From positions 7,000-70,999 of the forward strand of contig CAYSEX010000005.1 in the NCBI GenBank assembly GCA_964430305.1: 64,000 nucleotides of DNA, given 5' to 3'. This stretch comes from CAIZGX01 sp964430305 (lineage in GTDB: Bacteria > Bacteroidota > Bacteroidia > Flavobacteriales_D > Sanyastnellaceae). The position numbers and the translations under genes are program-made. This document shows positions 1-9,161 of the stretch, in pieces (the stretch's first letter is position 1; every line of letters begins with the position of its first letter). A model generated the notes under the pieces. That model ran no database searches and was not told the DNA's origin. It was given only the letters and a program-made list of their open reading frames with translations.

Positions 1-1359
1 TTAGATGTTAGAATTAATCTTTATCCACATAAAAAACAATCCCTTGCCTTCGATCCAAGAATTACAAATAGAGCAGGAAACATGGGGGTATACAGCAACT
101 TCACATATAGACATAAAAATTTATTTCATGGCGCTGAAACCTTCGAATTTAAAACCATTTTAGGTCTTGAGGCCACCCAAACCATTGGAAGTTCTGGAAC
201 CGATGGTAATGCCGGAAATCAAATCGTGGAGCGTGCATTTCAATTGAACACATTTGAAATAGGTCCTGAGCTTAATTTGAACATTCCACAATTCTTCCCA
301 AACGTGGTTAAGAAATATACCAATCAGCCATACACCACTCTCCGATTTACCGCCAATTATCAAAAAAGACCCGACTATGAGCGCACGCTTTCACAACTCG
401 GTTTTGGTTGGAAGTATATGGAGGATCCTGAACGGGTCTCAAGCGTGCACATTGAATGGGCTGAGATCAGCCTAATCAAGATAAACAAGTCTGCTGCATT
501 TCAGTCATGGTTGAACAATTTAAATGACGGATATCTTAACAACAGTTATCAAGATCACTTGATTGTTGCAAGTAGTATAGGTTATAACGTGAACACCCAA
601 TTATCGAACGACCAACCCACTTATTTTTATTACAATGCAACAATATTAGAAGCAGCAGGTAATGCATTGCGCGGACTCTTCAATGTACTTCCGAATGTCA
701 CTACTGATGCCAACGGCAGTTATTCCATTCAAGGAATTCGTTTTGCTCAGTATTTGAAAACAGAACATGATTTTCGCTATTATACACAACGCGACGCCCA
801 AAATAAATTTGCGTTCCGTGGCTTCCTTGGTGTGGGTATGCCTTTTAAAAATTTAAATGCACTACCCTTTGAAAAAAGTTACTTCAGTGGCGGTGCGAAT
901 GGCATTCGAGCATGGCAAGCCAGAACATTGGGACCAGGAAGCTACAGAGATTCAACAGCAATTAAATCATTCAATAACATTGGTGATTTGAAAATAGAAT
1001 TTAATGCCGAATATCGTTTTTCCTTTACTGATATGTTTCAAGGTGCCGTGTTTGTGGACGCTGGAAACATTTGGTTAATGAATAAAAATTCTAGCCCCTT
1101 GAATGCCGATTTTCAATTGAACCGATTTTACAAAGAATTTGCTATTGGTGCTGGGCTTGGAGCACGGCTTGATTTTGACTTTTTCCTTATACGCTTAGAT
1201 ATGGGTATACCTATTCGCAATCCAATAATGATTGAAGGTGAACGTTGGATTTGGGAACCAAAAACAGAGTTCAATCAATTTTTAACACACGTTAATAATA
1301 GCCCATCTGTATTCAAGCCGAATTTAGTTTTCAACCTCGGCATTGGATTTCCCTTCTAA
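1..1359 (+). CDS. Omp85-family outer-membrane barrel, TamL/BamA-like (5' truncated)
   Basis: The reading frame is open from base 1, so the gene begins upstream and the ATG at 82 is internal. About 452 C-terminal residues are visible. They read as alternating beta-strands with aromatic girdles, as in an outer-membrane barrel. The segment GIRAWQARTLGPGSY near base 905 matches the conserved loop-6 RGF/RAW motif of Omp85 proteins and is especially like TamL, the BamA-like lipoprotein of Bacteroidota. The protein ends in Phe, the usual barrel-assembly signal. By family it would insert or translocate outer-membrane proteins, with TamB as partner. The POTRA domains and any lipobox lie outside the window, so TamL versus BamA cannot be settled. 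The 3' end overlaps plsC on the other strand by 36 nt. Confidence 0.8.
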   Translation, partial: LDVRINLYPHKKQSLAFDPRITNRAGNMGVYSNFTYRHKNLFHGAETFEFKTILGLEATQTIGSSGTDGNAGNQIVERAFQLNTFEIGPELNLNIPQFFPNVVKKYTNQPYTTLRFTANYQKRPDYERTLSQLGFGWKYMEDPERVSSVHIEWAEISLIKINKSAAFQSWLNNLNDGYLNNSYQDHLIVASSIGYNVNTQLSNDQPTYFYYNATILEAAGNALRGLFNVLPNVTTDANGSYSIQGIRFAQYLKTEHDFRYYTQRDAQNKFAFRGFLGVGMPFKNLNALPFEKSYFSGGANGIRAWQARTLGPGSYRDSTAIKSFNNIGDLKIEFNAEYRFSFTDMFQGAVFVDAGNIWLMNKNSSPLNADFQLNRFYKEFAIGAGLGARLDFDFFLIRLDMGIPIRNPIMIEGERWIWEPKTEFNQFLTHVNNSPSVFKPNLVFNLGIGFPF

Positions 1360-2055
1360 CTTTTCAACGAAAAGTGCATGCATCTTTCTTGCTAGTGCAT
1401 CTTGATCCAGTTCAATGTAATTCGTTGCATGAACAACAGGGCAAATTTCAATTTCAATTTTCGTAGGACGTAATGAAAAGCTACCGCTCTTAAGTGCTCT
1501 TGAACCACCGTGAATAACAACAGGAATAAGTGGAATTTGACCCTCACAAGCTATAACAAAAGCCCCACGTTTGAAGGGTTGTAAACTACCTGTTTTACTT
1601 CGTGTTCCCTCTGGAAAAACAACAATGCTTTTTCCCTCTGCAATATCTTGTATGGCTGAACGCATAGACAGCATAGCTTGTTCTCTGTTTGATCTATCAA
1701 TAAAGATCATTCCCATGGCTTGCATGTATTGACCTAAAAATGGCACCCGTTTTAGCTCCATTTTCGCCACATAAAACAAGGGTTGATTTATGGCTGCAAA
1801 TAAGATGGGAATATCAAGCAAACTGGTGTGATTGGAAATATAAATTGCTGGATAGTTGGGGATATTTTCCTTTCCAGAGACCTTCCACCGAATCATACAA
1901 ACGGCGAGAACGGCGGGTGAAAATAAATAGTGCCCAATAAACTTATTGGCTTTTTTAGTGGATATGAAGAGACGCGATATTAAACCTATGCTAGCACAAA
2001 GAACCACAATTACAATTAGCAACGCGATCTGAATAACATTTACAATATACCACAT
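1324..2055 (-). CDS. plsC: 1-acyl-sn-glycerol-3-phosphate acyltransferase
   Basis: The 243-residue protein would transfer an acyl chain to lysophosphatidic acid to make phosphatidic acid at the inner membrane. The N-terminus (about 1-30) is hydrophobic. The catalytic HX4D motif is NHTSLLD with H76 and D81, and the phosphate-binding motif FPEGTRS is at about 147-153. Both are hallmarks of the PlsC/LPLAT family, and the length is normal. The start codon overlaps the stop of the upstream molybdopterin oxidoreductase by one base (TAATG), so the two are probably translated from one mRNA. No functional link between them is obvious. The 3' end overlaps the Omp85 gene convergently. Acylation of another lysolipid cannot be excluded. 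Confidence 0.9.
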   Translation of the reverse strand: MWYIVNVIQIALLIVIVVLCASIGLISRLFISTKKANKFIGHYLFSPAVLAVCMIRWKVSGKENIPNYPAIYISNHTSLLDIPILFAAINQPLFYVAKMELKRVPFLGQYMQAMGMIFIDRSNREQAMLSMRSAIQDIAEGKSIVVFPEGTRSKTGSLQPFKRGAFVIACEGQIPLIPVVIHGGSRALKSGSFSLRPTKIEIEICPVVHATNYIELDQDALARKMHALFVEKLEGKSNAEVEN

Positions 2056-4346
2056 TACGCTTCCTCTCCTTGATATCTTTCAAATCGAACAACCACAAAC
2101 TTACTAATTGGCGTATTGCTTCGTTCAGCACTGTTGTGGAGAGGAATAAGGCAATTCGCTTCAGGAAAATATGTGGCTACACTTCCCGATGGGATTGAGT
2201 AGGGTACAATGTAAAATTTAATGGCTCTTCTTTCTTGACCTTCATGAATGGAGATGATATTGACTAAATCTAATTTCTCGAAACCAAGATTCATCATATC
2301 CTTTTCATTCATAAGAACCACACGACGTTCATTCTCTATACCCCTGTATCTGTCATGCAGTCCATATATGGTGGTGTTGAATTGGTCATGCGTTCGAATG
2401 GTCATCAGCGTGAACATACCTTCAGGTAAACGGGTATCGAGTAATTTCGAATTCATGAAATTCGCTCGACCAGTCAATGTTGTAAAATTTCTTTCTCGTG
2501 GCCCATTGGGCAAATAAAATCCATTGGGTTTTCTCACGCGTTCATTGTAATTCTCAAAGCCAGGTATTACCGCTTCAATTTCATTGCGAATGAGATCATA
2601 ATTATCTTTCCATTGTTCCCAATTCAGTTTTGCCGTTTTTGAACAGGCCATTCCAATTCCGCATACAATGGCAGGTTCAGAGATTGCCATATCGGACATG
2701 GCGTCTATTGAACCGCGAGATGTATGAACCACCCCCATAGAGTTCTCTACAGTTAAAAACTGTTCAACACCATTGCGAATATCTTTCTCTGTTCTTCCAA
2801 GACAAGGCAAAATAATAGCCTCTTCCCCTGTAACAAGATGTGATCTATTTAACTTGGTTGAAATCTGTACGGTGAGGCCAACCTTCTGAATGGCTTGACC
2901 AGTAACAACACTATCTGGTGTTGCAGAAATGAAATTTCCACCTAGTGCAATAAATACACGAACCTTATTTTTATCCATGGCATCAATCGCCTCAACGGCA
3001 TCATAACCGTGCTCTTTTGGCATTGAAAATCCGTAGCGTTTTTCCATTGCTTCCAAAAGCTTTGCTGAAGGCTTTTCATTGATACCCATGGTTCGATCTC
3101 CTTGAACGTTGCTGTGTCCGCGAACCGGACATAAGCCAGCACCAGGTTTACCAACAGCCCCCAAGAGCAAATGCATGTTCACCACTTCCTGGATAATGCT
3201 AACTGCCTTCTTCTGTTGAGTTAAGCCCATAGCCCAACACGAAATCACTTTTTTCTTTTTAGATACTATCCGAGCAATTTCGAAAATTTTCTCTCTAGAT
3301 ATACCGCTTAATTCCTCACATAAATTCAAATCTAACGAATCAATATCATTCCAAAAAGCCTCAAAATTCGATGTATAATCTCGAATAAATTCTTCTTCAA
3401 TTACGCCGCCTTGCTCTTTATGAATTTGTTTTAGGTAGAAACATAACATTTTGAAAACGGCATGATCACCTGCAATTTTCACTTGTAGGAAATGATCGGC
3501 CAATTTTGTTCCACCTTTCAATATTTCAACAGGGCTTTGAGGATCCACAAACTTCGTGACACCTGCTTCTGGTAGTGGATTCATATGTATGATGGTGCCA
3601 CCATTGGCTTTGCACTTTGAAAGAGCTGACATCATTCGGGGGTGATTCGTGCCCGGATTCTGACCTATCACAAAGATGACCTCAGCTTCATATAAGTCTT
3701 CCAATTTAACTGTCCCCTTACCTATTCCCAGCGATTCAATGAGTGCCACACCGCTTGACTCATGGCAAAGATTGCTGCAATCGGGAAGATTATTCGTACC
3801 CAACGTACGTACCAAAAGTTGATAAAGAAACGCCGATTCATTACTAGCTCTACCTGAAGTATAGAAAACGGCTTCATTGGGATTGCATGCATTGAGATGT
3901 TGTCCAATATGTTGGAATGCATCATTCCAAGTTATAGGCTCGTAATACATGGATCCTTTCCTCAAAATCATGGGGTGCGTAATTCTGCCACTTTTCCCAA
4001 TTTCATAATCTGACCATTCGGCCAATTCATCAATGCTGTATTTCGAAAAAAAATCTGGTGTACATTTTTTATCTGTAGCTTCTTCAGCAATTGCTTTTGC
4101 ACCGTTCTCGCAGTACTCTCCTAATTTCGATCTATGGTCAGGATCGGGCCAAGCGCACCCAGGGCAGTCTGTTCCGTCTTTTTGATTCAATTTTGAAAGC
4201 ACTTTCCAACCTTTTAACAAACCCATTTCTTCGGCAATGTGATGAATGGAAGATGAAATGGCGGGTAAGCCAACAGCAGCTTGCTTCAGTGGCTTTACGC
4301 GAATGCCTGTCAATTTCGCAGGCGGAACTACTCGAACTTTTCTCAT
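2055..4346 (-). CDS. FdhF/YdeP-family molybdopterin oxidoreductase
   Basis: The 763-residue protein resembles the alpha subunit of molybdopterin-dependent oxidoreductases, in the YdeP group related to FdhF. The family binds bis-MGD; YdeP of E. coli is linked to acid resistance and its substrate is unknown. The N-terminal CPGCAWPDPDH segment (C61, C64, then C79) is typical of YdeP proteins. The MGD-binding region includes GQNPGTNHPRM and RGHSNVQGDRTMG. I see no selenocysteine codon. A TTG at 4352 would add two residues, but the ATG at 4346 is preferred and lies 19 nt from a perfect -7 box. It heads a two-gene unit with plsC (one-base overlap). No fdhD or cofactor gene is adjacent, so the substrate remains open. 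Confidence 0.85.
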   Translation of the reverse strand: MRKVRVVPPAKLTGIRVKPLKQAAVGLPAISSSIHHIAEEMGLLKGWKVLSKLNQKDGTDCPGCAWPDPDHRSKLGEYCENGAKAIAEEATDKKCTPDFFSKYSIDELAEWSDYEIGKSGRITHPMILRKGSMYYEPITWNDAFQHIGQHLNACNPNEAVFYTSGRASNESAFLYQLLVRTLGTNNLPDCSNLCHESSGVALIESLGIGKGTVKLEDLYEAEVIFVIGQNPGTNHPRMMSALSKCKANGGTIIHMNPLPEAGVTKFVDPQSPVEILKGGTKLADHFLQVKIAGDHAVFKMLCFYLKQIHKEQGGVIEEEFIRDYTSNFEAFWNDIDSLDLNLCEELSGISREKIFEIARIVSKKKKVISCWAMGLTQQKKAVSIIQEVVNMHLLLGAVGKPGAGLCPVRGHSNVQGDRTMGINEKPSAKLLEAMEKRYGFSMPKEHGYDAVEAIDAMDKNKVRVFIALGGNFISATPDSVVTGQAIQKVGLTVQISTKLNRSHLVTGEEAIILPCLGRTEKDIRNGVEQFLTVENSMGVVHTSRGSIDAMSDMAISEPAIVCGIGMACSKTAKLNWEQWKDNYDLIRNEIEAVIPGFENYNERVRKPNGFYLPNGPRERNFTTLTGRANFMNSKLLDTRLPEGMFTLMTIRTHDQFNTTIYGLHDRYRGIENERRVVLMNEKDMMNLGFEKLDLVNIISIHEGQERRAIKFYIVPYSIPSGSVATYFPEANCLIPLHNSAERSNTPISKFVVVRFERYQGEEA

Positions 4347-4365
4347 TATCAAAAACCCATTTCCT

Positions 4366-4373
4366 CAAATGTA
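4366..4373 (-). promoter_or_regulatory. -7 promoter box of the YdeP-type gene
   Basis: Read on the minus strand this is TACATTTG, a full match to the Bacteroidota -7 consensus TAnnTTTG, 19 nt before the ATG at 4346. A TTG on the minus strand at 4389-4391 lies only 15 nt away, closer than the usual 17-23, so the -33 element is weak. Confidence 0.55.
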
Positions 4374-4431
4374 CATATGTGCATAACTCAAATGTGCGAG
4401 ATTCAGAAAAAAAAACCAACTTCGCATTGTT

Positions 4432-6303
4432 GTGAATATAGCCATTGAGTTACTTCAGAAGCATTGGGGACATGCATCCTTTCGTCCGTTGCAAGGGAAA
4501 ATTGTTACCGCATCTATGCAAGGACAAGATGTTTTTGCGCTCTTACCTACGGGCGGAGGTAAAAGTATTTGTTTTCAAGTACCTGCGTTAACACGAAAAG
4601 GAATTTGTTTAGTCATTTCTCCACTTTTGGCTTTGATGAAAGATCAAGTCAAGCATTTACACGAAATTGGCATAACTGCCACTTACTTCAGTTCTGAATT
4701 TTCCGAATCTGAGATCAATCGGCTATTCGACGAATGCATTGAGAATAAACATAAATTTGTGTACTGCTCGCCTGAACGTTTGCTTTCGCGTAAATTCAGA
4801 GAACGACTAAATTTCTTGAAATTCGGTTCTATCGTTATAGATGAAGCGCATTGTATTTCGCAATGGGGTCACGATTTTAGACCTGCTTATTTGGAAATAC
4901 CAAAATTTTTAAAGGAGATTCCTCGGGTGCCAATCATGGCTGTGACTGCCACTGCTAATGCTCATGTGATAAAAGAGATAAGCTCCCTATTGTTTCAGCA
5001 TGAATTTTCTTTTTTTCAAGACAGTTTTCGCAGAGACAATTTGCATTATTTCACACTTCAAACTTCCAATAAAAATGAAACACTATTGCACTTGTGTCAA
5101 AATATATCTGGATGCGGAATTGTGTATTGTCCATCTCGGAAGCAAGTAGATGATACTTTAAAATATTTGAGCCAAAATAACATTGAAGCTACTTCGTATC
5201 ATGCAGGAAAAAGTGTTGAAGAAAAAAAAGTTGCATTTGAAAAATGGATGAGTAATGACAAACGAATCATGGTTGCCACGAATGCATTTGGTATGGGTAT
5301 AGACAAACCAGATGTTCGCTTTGTAATTCATCTTCAGCTACCAACCCGGCCCGAAGCATATTTCCAAGAGGCAGGGCGAGCAGGACGAGACGGCCATAAA
5401 AGTGATGTAATAGCCTTGTATCACGCATCGGATTTTCAACTCATGAAAGAACACGTCTTGATGTCTTATCCTGACAAAAATTTAATTTACAACGTATACC
5501 AGCAACTAGCAAACATGCATCGAGTGGCGCTACACACGGGAGAAAACGAACAGTTTCAACTCGATTTAAGTGGCCTAGCAATCCGATGCGAAATGAAAGA
5601 ATCTCAAGTTGGAAATGCCTTGTTGTTATTGGAACAATCAGGATATATTCAAATTATACCTAGGGGGAGCTTCCAATCGAAATGCAGAGTATTAGCTTCT
5701 CGAGACCAGTTACGACTTCTTGCCGAGCAAAATCACATGCAGGCTGAAATTCTCAGAACACTTTTCCGCTTGTATGGTGGAATTTGGGAAAATTTAACTT
5801 CTATTTCGGAGTGGGACATTGCTGAAGCAAGTCAGTATAGTGTAGGTGAAACTCGAAAATTATTAAAAGAGTTGGAGTCGAAACAGTTCATTGACTATTA
5901 CATTCCAAGTGAAAAAAGTCACTTTGTATATATTCAACCCCGTGTTGAACAGCAGTATTTGTCTATTCCTGATGAAGTATATAGCATAAAGCAGCGAAGA
6001 GAGCTGGAGCAAATAGACTTCATGCAAGGTTATGCTCTCACTGCAGAGTGCAAAGAGAATTTTTTACTTCGCTATTTTAATGATCAATCATCACCCTGTC
6101 AACAATGCCAAAGTTGTTTATTAAAGAATGAACCACCTTCAGAAAAAACCATTCTCAACCGCATTGATCAAAGTGAACAGATCGGGCATTGGTTTGCTTC
6201 TCCCATTCCATATGACAAAGAATTTGTTGAGTTAAAAATTCAAGCGCTCATTCAAGATGGAATCATTGAACTTGAACAAGGCAGAATCAAAAAGGCAAAA
6301 TAG
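4432..6303 (+). CDS. recQ: ATP-dependent DNA helicase RecQ
   Basis: The 623-residue superfamily 2 helicase unwinds DNA 3'-5' in recombination and fork repair. Motif I is TGGGKS (about 40-45), motif II is DEAH (137-140) followed by the aromatic-rich loop CISQWGHDFRP, and motif VI is QEAGRAGRDG (312-321). A four-cysteine zinc-binding region lies near 540-570 (CKENFLL, then CQQCQSC). There is no HRDC domain, so this is the short RecQ form common in Bacteroidota. The start is GTG at 4432; I see no in-frame ATG upstream that would suit better. It diverges from the YdeP-type gene across about 85 bp and is followed by rlmI 15 nt after its stop. Confidence 0.93.
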   Translation: MNIAIELLQKHWGHASFRPLQGKIVTASMQGQDVFALLPTGGGKSICFQVPALTRKGICLVISPLLALMKDQVKHLHEIGITATYFSSEFSESEINRLFDECIENKHKFVYCSPERLLSRKFRERLNFLKFGSIVIDEAHCISQWGHDFRPAYLEIPKFLKEIPRVPIMAVTATANAHVIKEISSLLFQHEFSFFQDSFRRDNLHYFTLQTSNKNETLLHLCQNISGCGIVYCPSRKQVDDTLKYLSQNNIEATSYHAGKSVEEKKVAFEKWMSNDKRIMVATNAFGMGIDKPDVRFVIHLQLPTRPEAYFQEAGRAGRDGHKSDVIALYHASDFQLMKEHVLMSYPDKNLIYNVYQQLANMHRVALHTGENEQFQLDLSGLAIRCEMKESQVGNALLLLEQSGYIQIIPRGSFQSKCRVLASRDQLRLLAEQNHMQAEILRTLFRLYGGIWENLTSISEWDIAEASQYSVGETRKLLKELESKQFIDYYIPSEKSHFVYIQPRVEQQYLSIPDEVYSIKQRRELEQIDFMQGYALTAECKENFLLRYFNDQSSPCQQCQSCLLKNEPPSEKTILNRIDQSEQIGHWFASPIPYDKEFVELKIQALIQDGIIELEQGRIKKAK

Positions 6304-6306
6304 CGG

Positions 6307-6314
6307 TAGTTTTG
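6307..6314 (+). promoter_or_regulatory. -7 box four bases before the rlmI start
   Basis: TAGTTTTG matches TAnnTTTG at every fixed position and is followed by CATC and then the rlmI ATG at 6319. If used, transcription would begin at or inside the start codon, giving a leaderless mRNA. No TTG lies 17-23 nt upstream, and rlmI could also be read through from recQ. Confidence 0.4.
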
Positions 6315-6318
6315 CATC

Positions 6319-7488
6319 ATGATTCCATGTGTAAAAATTAAAGCTGGCAAAGACCAAAGTATTAAACGTTTTCATCCTTGGGTATTTTCTGGCGCAGTAG
6401 CTAGTATATCTGAATTGCTGAGCGAGGGACAACTTGTTGAGATTGTAGATCACAACGAAAATAGATTGGGATGGGGACACTTCAGCGAAGGCAGTATTGC
6501 TGTGCGAATCTTTTCATTCGGCACAGAAGACTTCAACAATAACATCTGGGAGAAAAAAATTCAAAATGCATACCAACGCAGACTGAATGCTCATATCATA
6601 CATGAAGGAACCGATTTATTTCGATTGATACATGCTGAGGGCGATGGTTTACCGGGCGTAATCATTGATGTTTATAATCATACGGCAGTCATTCAATTTC
6701 ATGGCGCAGGTATGTATCAGCATAGAAATGAAATTGCACAGGCTATTATAAAGGTTTGTGGTGAATTCATTCATGCTGTGTATAATAAAAGCAAAGAGAA
6801 ATTGAAATCCATTACCTCTGAAGATGGTTACTTAATAGGTGGACAAGAGTCCAACATTGCTCGTGAGAACAACATTCAATTTTCAATAGATTGGGTTCAG
6901 GGACAAAAGACAGGTTTTTTCATTGACCAGCGAGATAATCGTGCGCTTTTGGGCCAACTTGCACAAAACAAAAAAGTACTGAACACCTTTTGTTATAGTG
7001 GTGCTTTCAGCATGTATGCTCTAGCTAACGGTGCAACCTTGGTTCACAGCTTAGATAGCAGTGCTGGGGCACTTCAACTTACCGAAGAAAACGTAAAATT
7101 AAACGGCTATCCTGCCGAAAAACATGCCTGTATTCAAGCAGATGCTGTTCACTATCTGAAGAACCTGAATGAGGATTATGACATTATAGTTCTTGACCCA
7201 CCCGCTTTTGCGAAGCACTTGAGCGCTCGGCACAAAGCCATACAAGGTTATAGAAAAATCAATGAAGCAGCCTTGAGACAAATAAAATCGGGTGGACTAT
7301 TATTCACCTTTTCTTGCTCTCAGGTTATTGATAAGGACCAATTCAAATCGGCCATATTGGCATCGGCTATTGCTGTGGGAAGGGAAGTTCGCATTTTGCA
7401 TCAACTGCATCAGGGAGCAGATCACCCTATAAGTTTATTTCATTCTGAAGGTGAATATTTGAAGGGTCTGGTTTTAGAAGTAATTTAG
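6319..7488 (+). CDS. rlmI: 23S rRNA (cytosine) methyltransferase, RlmI-like
   Basis: The 389-residue class I SAM-dependent methyltransferase has an N-terminal PUA domain (about 1-75, with the HPWVFSGAV signature), a middle linker, and a Rossmann domain. The SAM-binding segment NTFCYSGAFSMYAL lies near residue 215, and the catalytic-loop motif LDPPAFAK near 295. By family it makes m5C1962 in 23S rRNA. The ATG at 6319 gives the normal N-terminus. The DUF6265-like gene follows 4 nt after the stop and is probably cotranscribed. Other RlmI-like m5C methyltransferases with different rRNA sites cannot be ruled out from sequence alone. Confidence 0.9.
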   Translation: MIPCVKIKAGKDQSIKRFHPWVFSGAVASISELLSEGQLVEIVDHNENRLGWGHFSEGSIAVRIFSFGTEDFNNNIWEKKIQNAYQRRLNAHIIHEGTDLFRLIHAEGDGLPGVIIDVYNHTAVIQFHGAGMYQHRNEIAQAIIKVCGEFIHAVYNKSKEKLKSITSEDGYLIGGQESNIARENNIQFSIDWVQGQKTGFFIDQRDNRALLGQLAQNKKVLNTFCYSGAFSMYALANGATLVHSLDSSAGALQLTEENVKLNGYPAEKHACIQADAVHYLKNLNEDYDIIVLDPPAFAKHLSARHKAIQGYRKINEAALRQIKSGGLLFTFSCSQVIDKDQFKSAILASAIAVGREVRILHQLHQGADHPISLFHSEGEYLKGLVLEVI

Positions 7489-7492
7489 TGAC

Positions 7493-7990
7493 ATGAAAAA
7501 ACTCACAATTCTATTTTCTTTTTTCGTTAGTGTAAGTCTTTATGCTCAAGACAATGCATTAAATCAAACTATTGTAGCACAACTTCCAATTTTTCTGAAA
7601 AACTTAGAAGGCAATTGGGTGGGAAGCACAGGTAGGGAATTGTGGACTCCTGTTGAAGATGAAGCAGTGATAGAGGGAATTAGTTTTTACAATGTTAATT
7701 TCGAAGACTACGGCACGAATGAAATGCCTGGTGAGCATATGATTATTTTAAATGATGGAATGAACTGGTTATATCTTGCCACACCATTAGATGCTGAGCA
7801 ATCAACCACATTTACGTGTACGAAGCAAACTGAAACCGAATGGGTGTTCGAGAATCCTGAACATGATTTTCCCAAAAGAATCATTTACACGCTTCTAGCG
7901 AGTGATCAACTTCAAACAACTATCGACGCGGGCCCCGGCTCTTCCCCGAAGGACGTGAAGACCTGGAAGTACTGGAAGAAGAATCTTTAG
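7493..7990 (+). CDS. DUF6265-like exported protein
   Basis: The 165-residue product has a clear signal peptide (about 1-18, ending LYAQ). The rest resembles DUF6265 proteins, with GNWVGSTGRELWTP near the N-terminus of the mature part and the typical ENPEHDFPKRI segment near residue 123. The family is of unknown function and has a lipocalin-like small beta fold. It follows rlmI by 4 nt. The 3' end overlaps the convergent CvfB-like gene by 71 nt, which is unusually long. The last residues (DVKTWKYWKKNL) still look like a normal family C-terminus, so I think both frames are real. Confidence 0.75.
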   Translation: MKKLTILFSFFVSVSLYAQDNALNQTIVAQLPIFLKNLEGNWVGSTGRELWTPVEDEAVIEGISFYNVNFEDYGTNEMPGEHMIILNDGMNWLYLATPLDAEQSTTFTCTKQTETEWVFENPEHDFPKRIIYTLLASDQLQTTIDAGPGSSPKDVKTWKYWKKNL

Positions 7991-9116
7991 ATCTTCGCTG
8001 AGGTCTACCTTTAGCTTCACCCTTTTGAAACGACCTATTTTGTTCCTGCGGATTATCTGCTCTTTTCCTTGCGGTGTATTTCGGCCTGTCTTTCTCATCT
8101 CGTGAATTGGAACTTTCCACTTTCTTCTCTCTAAATTGATCTGATCCACCGTGTTCTTTCCACATGAATTCACTGTCTCTTGTGTTTCTTTGTGGAAGTT
8201 TCGATGTGCGCGGCTTATTCTCATGAGATGACCCTGACTCTTCTTTATTCCAATTCGATAAATCACGTGGCTTCTGCTCCTGACCTTCTTTCAATAGCTT
8301 AATTCCAAACTTGGTTAAATCGACCAAACCTTGCTTGTATAAAACACCAGCAGCTTTTTTAAATGTTTTCTTAGACATGCGAAGTCTAATCTTAATTTCT
8401 TCTGGATCGCTATCGTCATTCAAACGCACGTACCCACCATTATTTTTAACATACTCCAAAAGCCTCTCTGTTGCGTCATCAATGAGGGCTGCACCTTCCT
8501 TTTGCATGCTCACTACGACATCTTTCCCTTCAATCTTCCGAACATAACATTTAATGGTTTCTCCCTCTGTAATGCGAGCCATTATTTCTTGGTTGAAAAG
8601 GAATCCACTGTATTTTCCTTCAACAACAACTTTTCGACCTGCTTCGAATTTTTCAACCACCAAACAACTAACTAAGGCGCCTCGCTCCAAATTAGGATTT
8701 TTATCTAAATGATTGAAAAAACGAGTGGTTCCGAACAAGCGTTGGTTCTCTTCATCTACCCCAAGCATAACCAAAACACGTCTTCCTTTCATGAGCTCGG
8801 TGCGCTGTTCGCGTTTTGGAATTAGAATATCGCGTTTGGTGCCAATATCAATGAATGCACCCAACTGATTTGCCGTTATCACTTCAAACTGACCAATTTC
8901 CCCCACCTGAATTGATGGTAATCTTGTTGAACCTTCTAATTCTCTGTCTTCATTGTAGTATACAAAAACTTTAATTTCTTGACCATCTTCCTTTCCCTTC
9001 CATTCTTTCGGATGCAACCCAATTGTTTCTCTGCCCGACACCAATGATACCATTCCTTGCTCATCTACTCTAACTAATAAATCTTGGATTGCTCCGGGGA
9101 TAATATTTTTATTCAT
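7920..9116 (-). CDS. CvfB-like S1 RNA-binding protein with a long basic tail
   Basis: The 398-residue protein begins with three consecutive S1-like OB folds (about 20-215) and then a winged-helix segment (about 220-285; RMSKKTFKKAAGVLYKQGLV). This is the CvfB/YitL architecture, whose members bind RNA and influence virulence-factor expression in Firmicutes. The last 110 residues or so are low complexity, rich in Arg, Lys, Ser and Gln, and end in SGKSRGPRR. Usual CvfB proteins are about 280 residues, so this tail is an extension, probably disordered and nucleic-acid binding. The tail-coding DNA overlaps the DUF6265-like gene. A near -7 box, GACCTTTG (9121-9128), lies 4 nt before the ATG. Confidence 0.83.
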   Translation of the reverse strand: MNKNIIPGAIQDLLVRVDEQGMVSLVSGRETIGLHPKEWKGKEDGQEIKVFVYYNEDRELEGSTRLPSIQVGEIGQFEVITANQLGAFIDIGTKRDILIPKREQRTELMKGRRVLVMLGVDEENQRLFGTTRFFNHLDKNPNLERGALVSCLVVEKFEAGRKVVVEGKYSGFLFNQEIMARITEGETIKCYVRKIEGKDVVVSMQKEGAALIDDATERLLEYVKNNGGYVRLNDDSDPEEIKIRLRMSKKTFKKAAGVLYKQGLVDLTKFGIKLLKEGQEQKPRDLSNWNKEESGSSHENKPRTSKLPQRNTRDSEFMWKEHGGSDQFREKKVESSNSRDEKDRPKYTARKRADNPQEQNRSFQKGEAKGRPQRRSKDSSSSTSRSSRPSGKSRGPRR

Positions 9117-9145
9117 TTGGCAAAGGTCGGTAATCTTTATCTTTG
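9117..9145 (+). promoter_or_regulatory. Promoter of the 9162 T9SS gene
   Basis: A TTG at 9117-9119 and TATCTTTG at 9138-9145 are separated by 18 nt, a full match to the Bacteroidota TTG-N17-23-TAnnTTTG pattern. The ATG follows 16 nt later, so the leader would be about 10 nt. Confidence 0.7.
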
Positions 9146-9161
9146 AACTTTAACCGAGACC

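Noticed and set aside
4417..4424. CAACTTCG upstream of recQ as a -7 box
   Set aside because: It mismatches TAnnTTTG at two fixed positions, and I cannot distinguish it from chance.
4091..4435. Open frame of 114 codons on the plus strand across the ydeP start and recQ promoter
   Set aside because: It lies antisense to the YdeP-type gene, has no recognisable domain, and overlaps the shared promoter and recQ start.
7895..8266. Open frame of 123 codons on the minus strand near the end of the CvfB-like gene
   Set aside because: It is a shadow of the basic, low-complexity tail in another frame; no signal or domain is seen.
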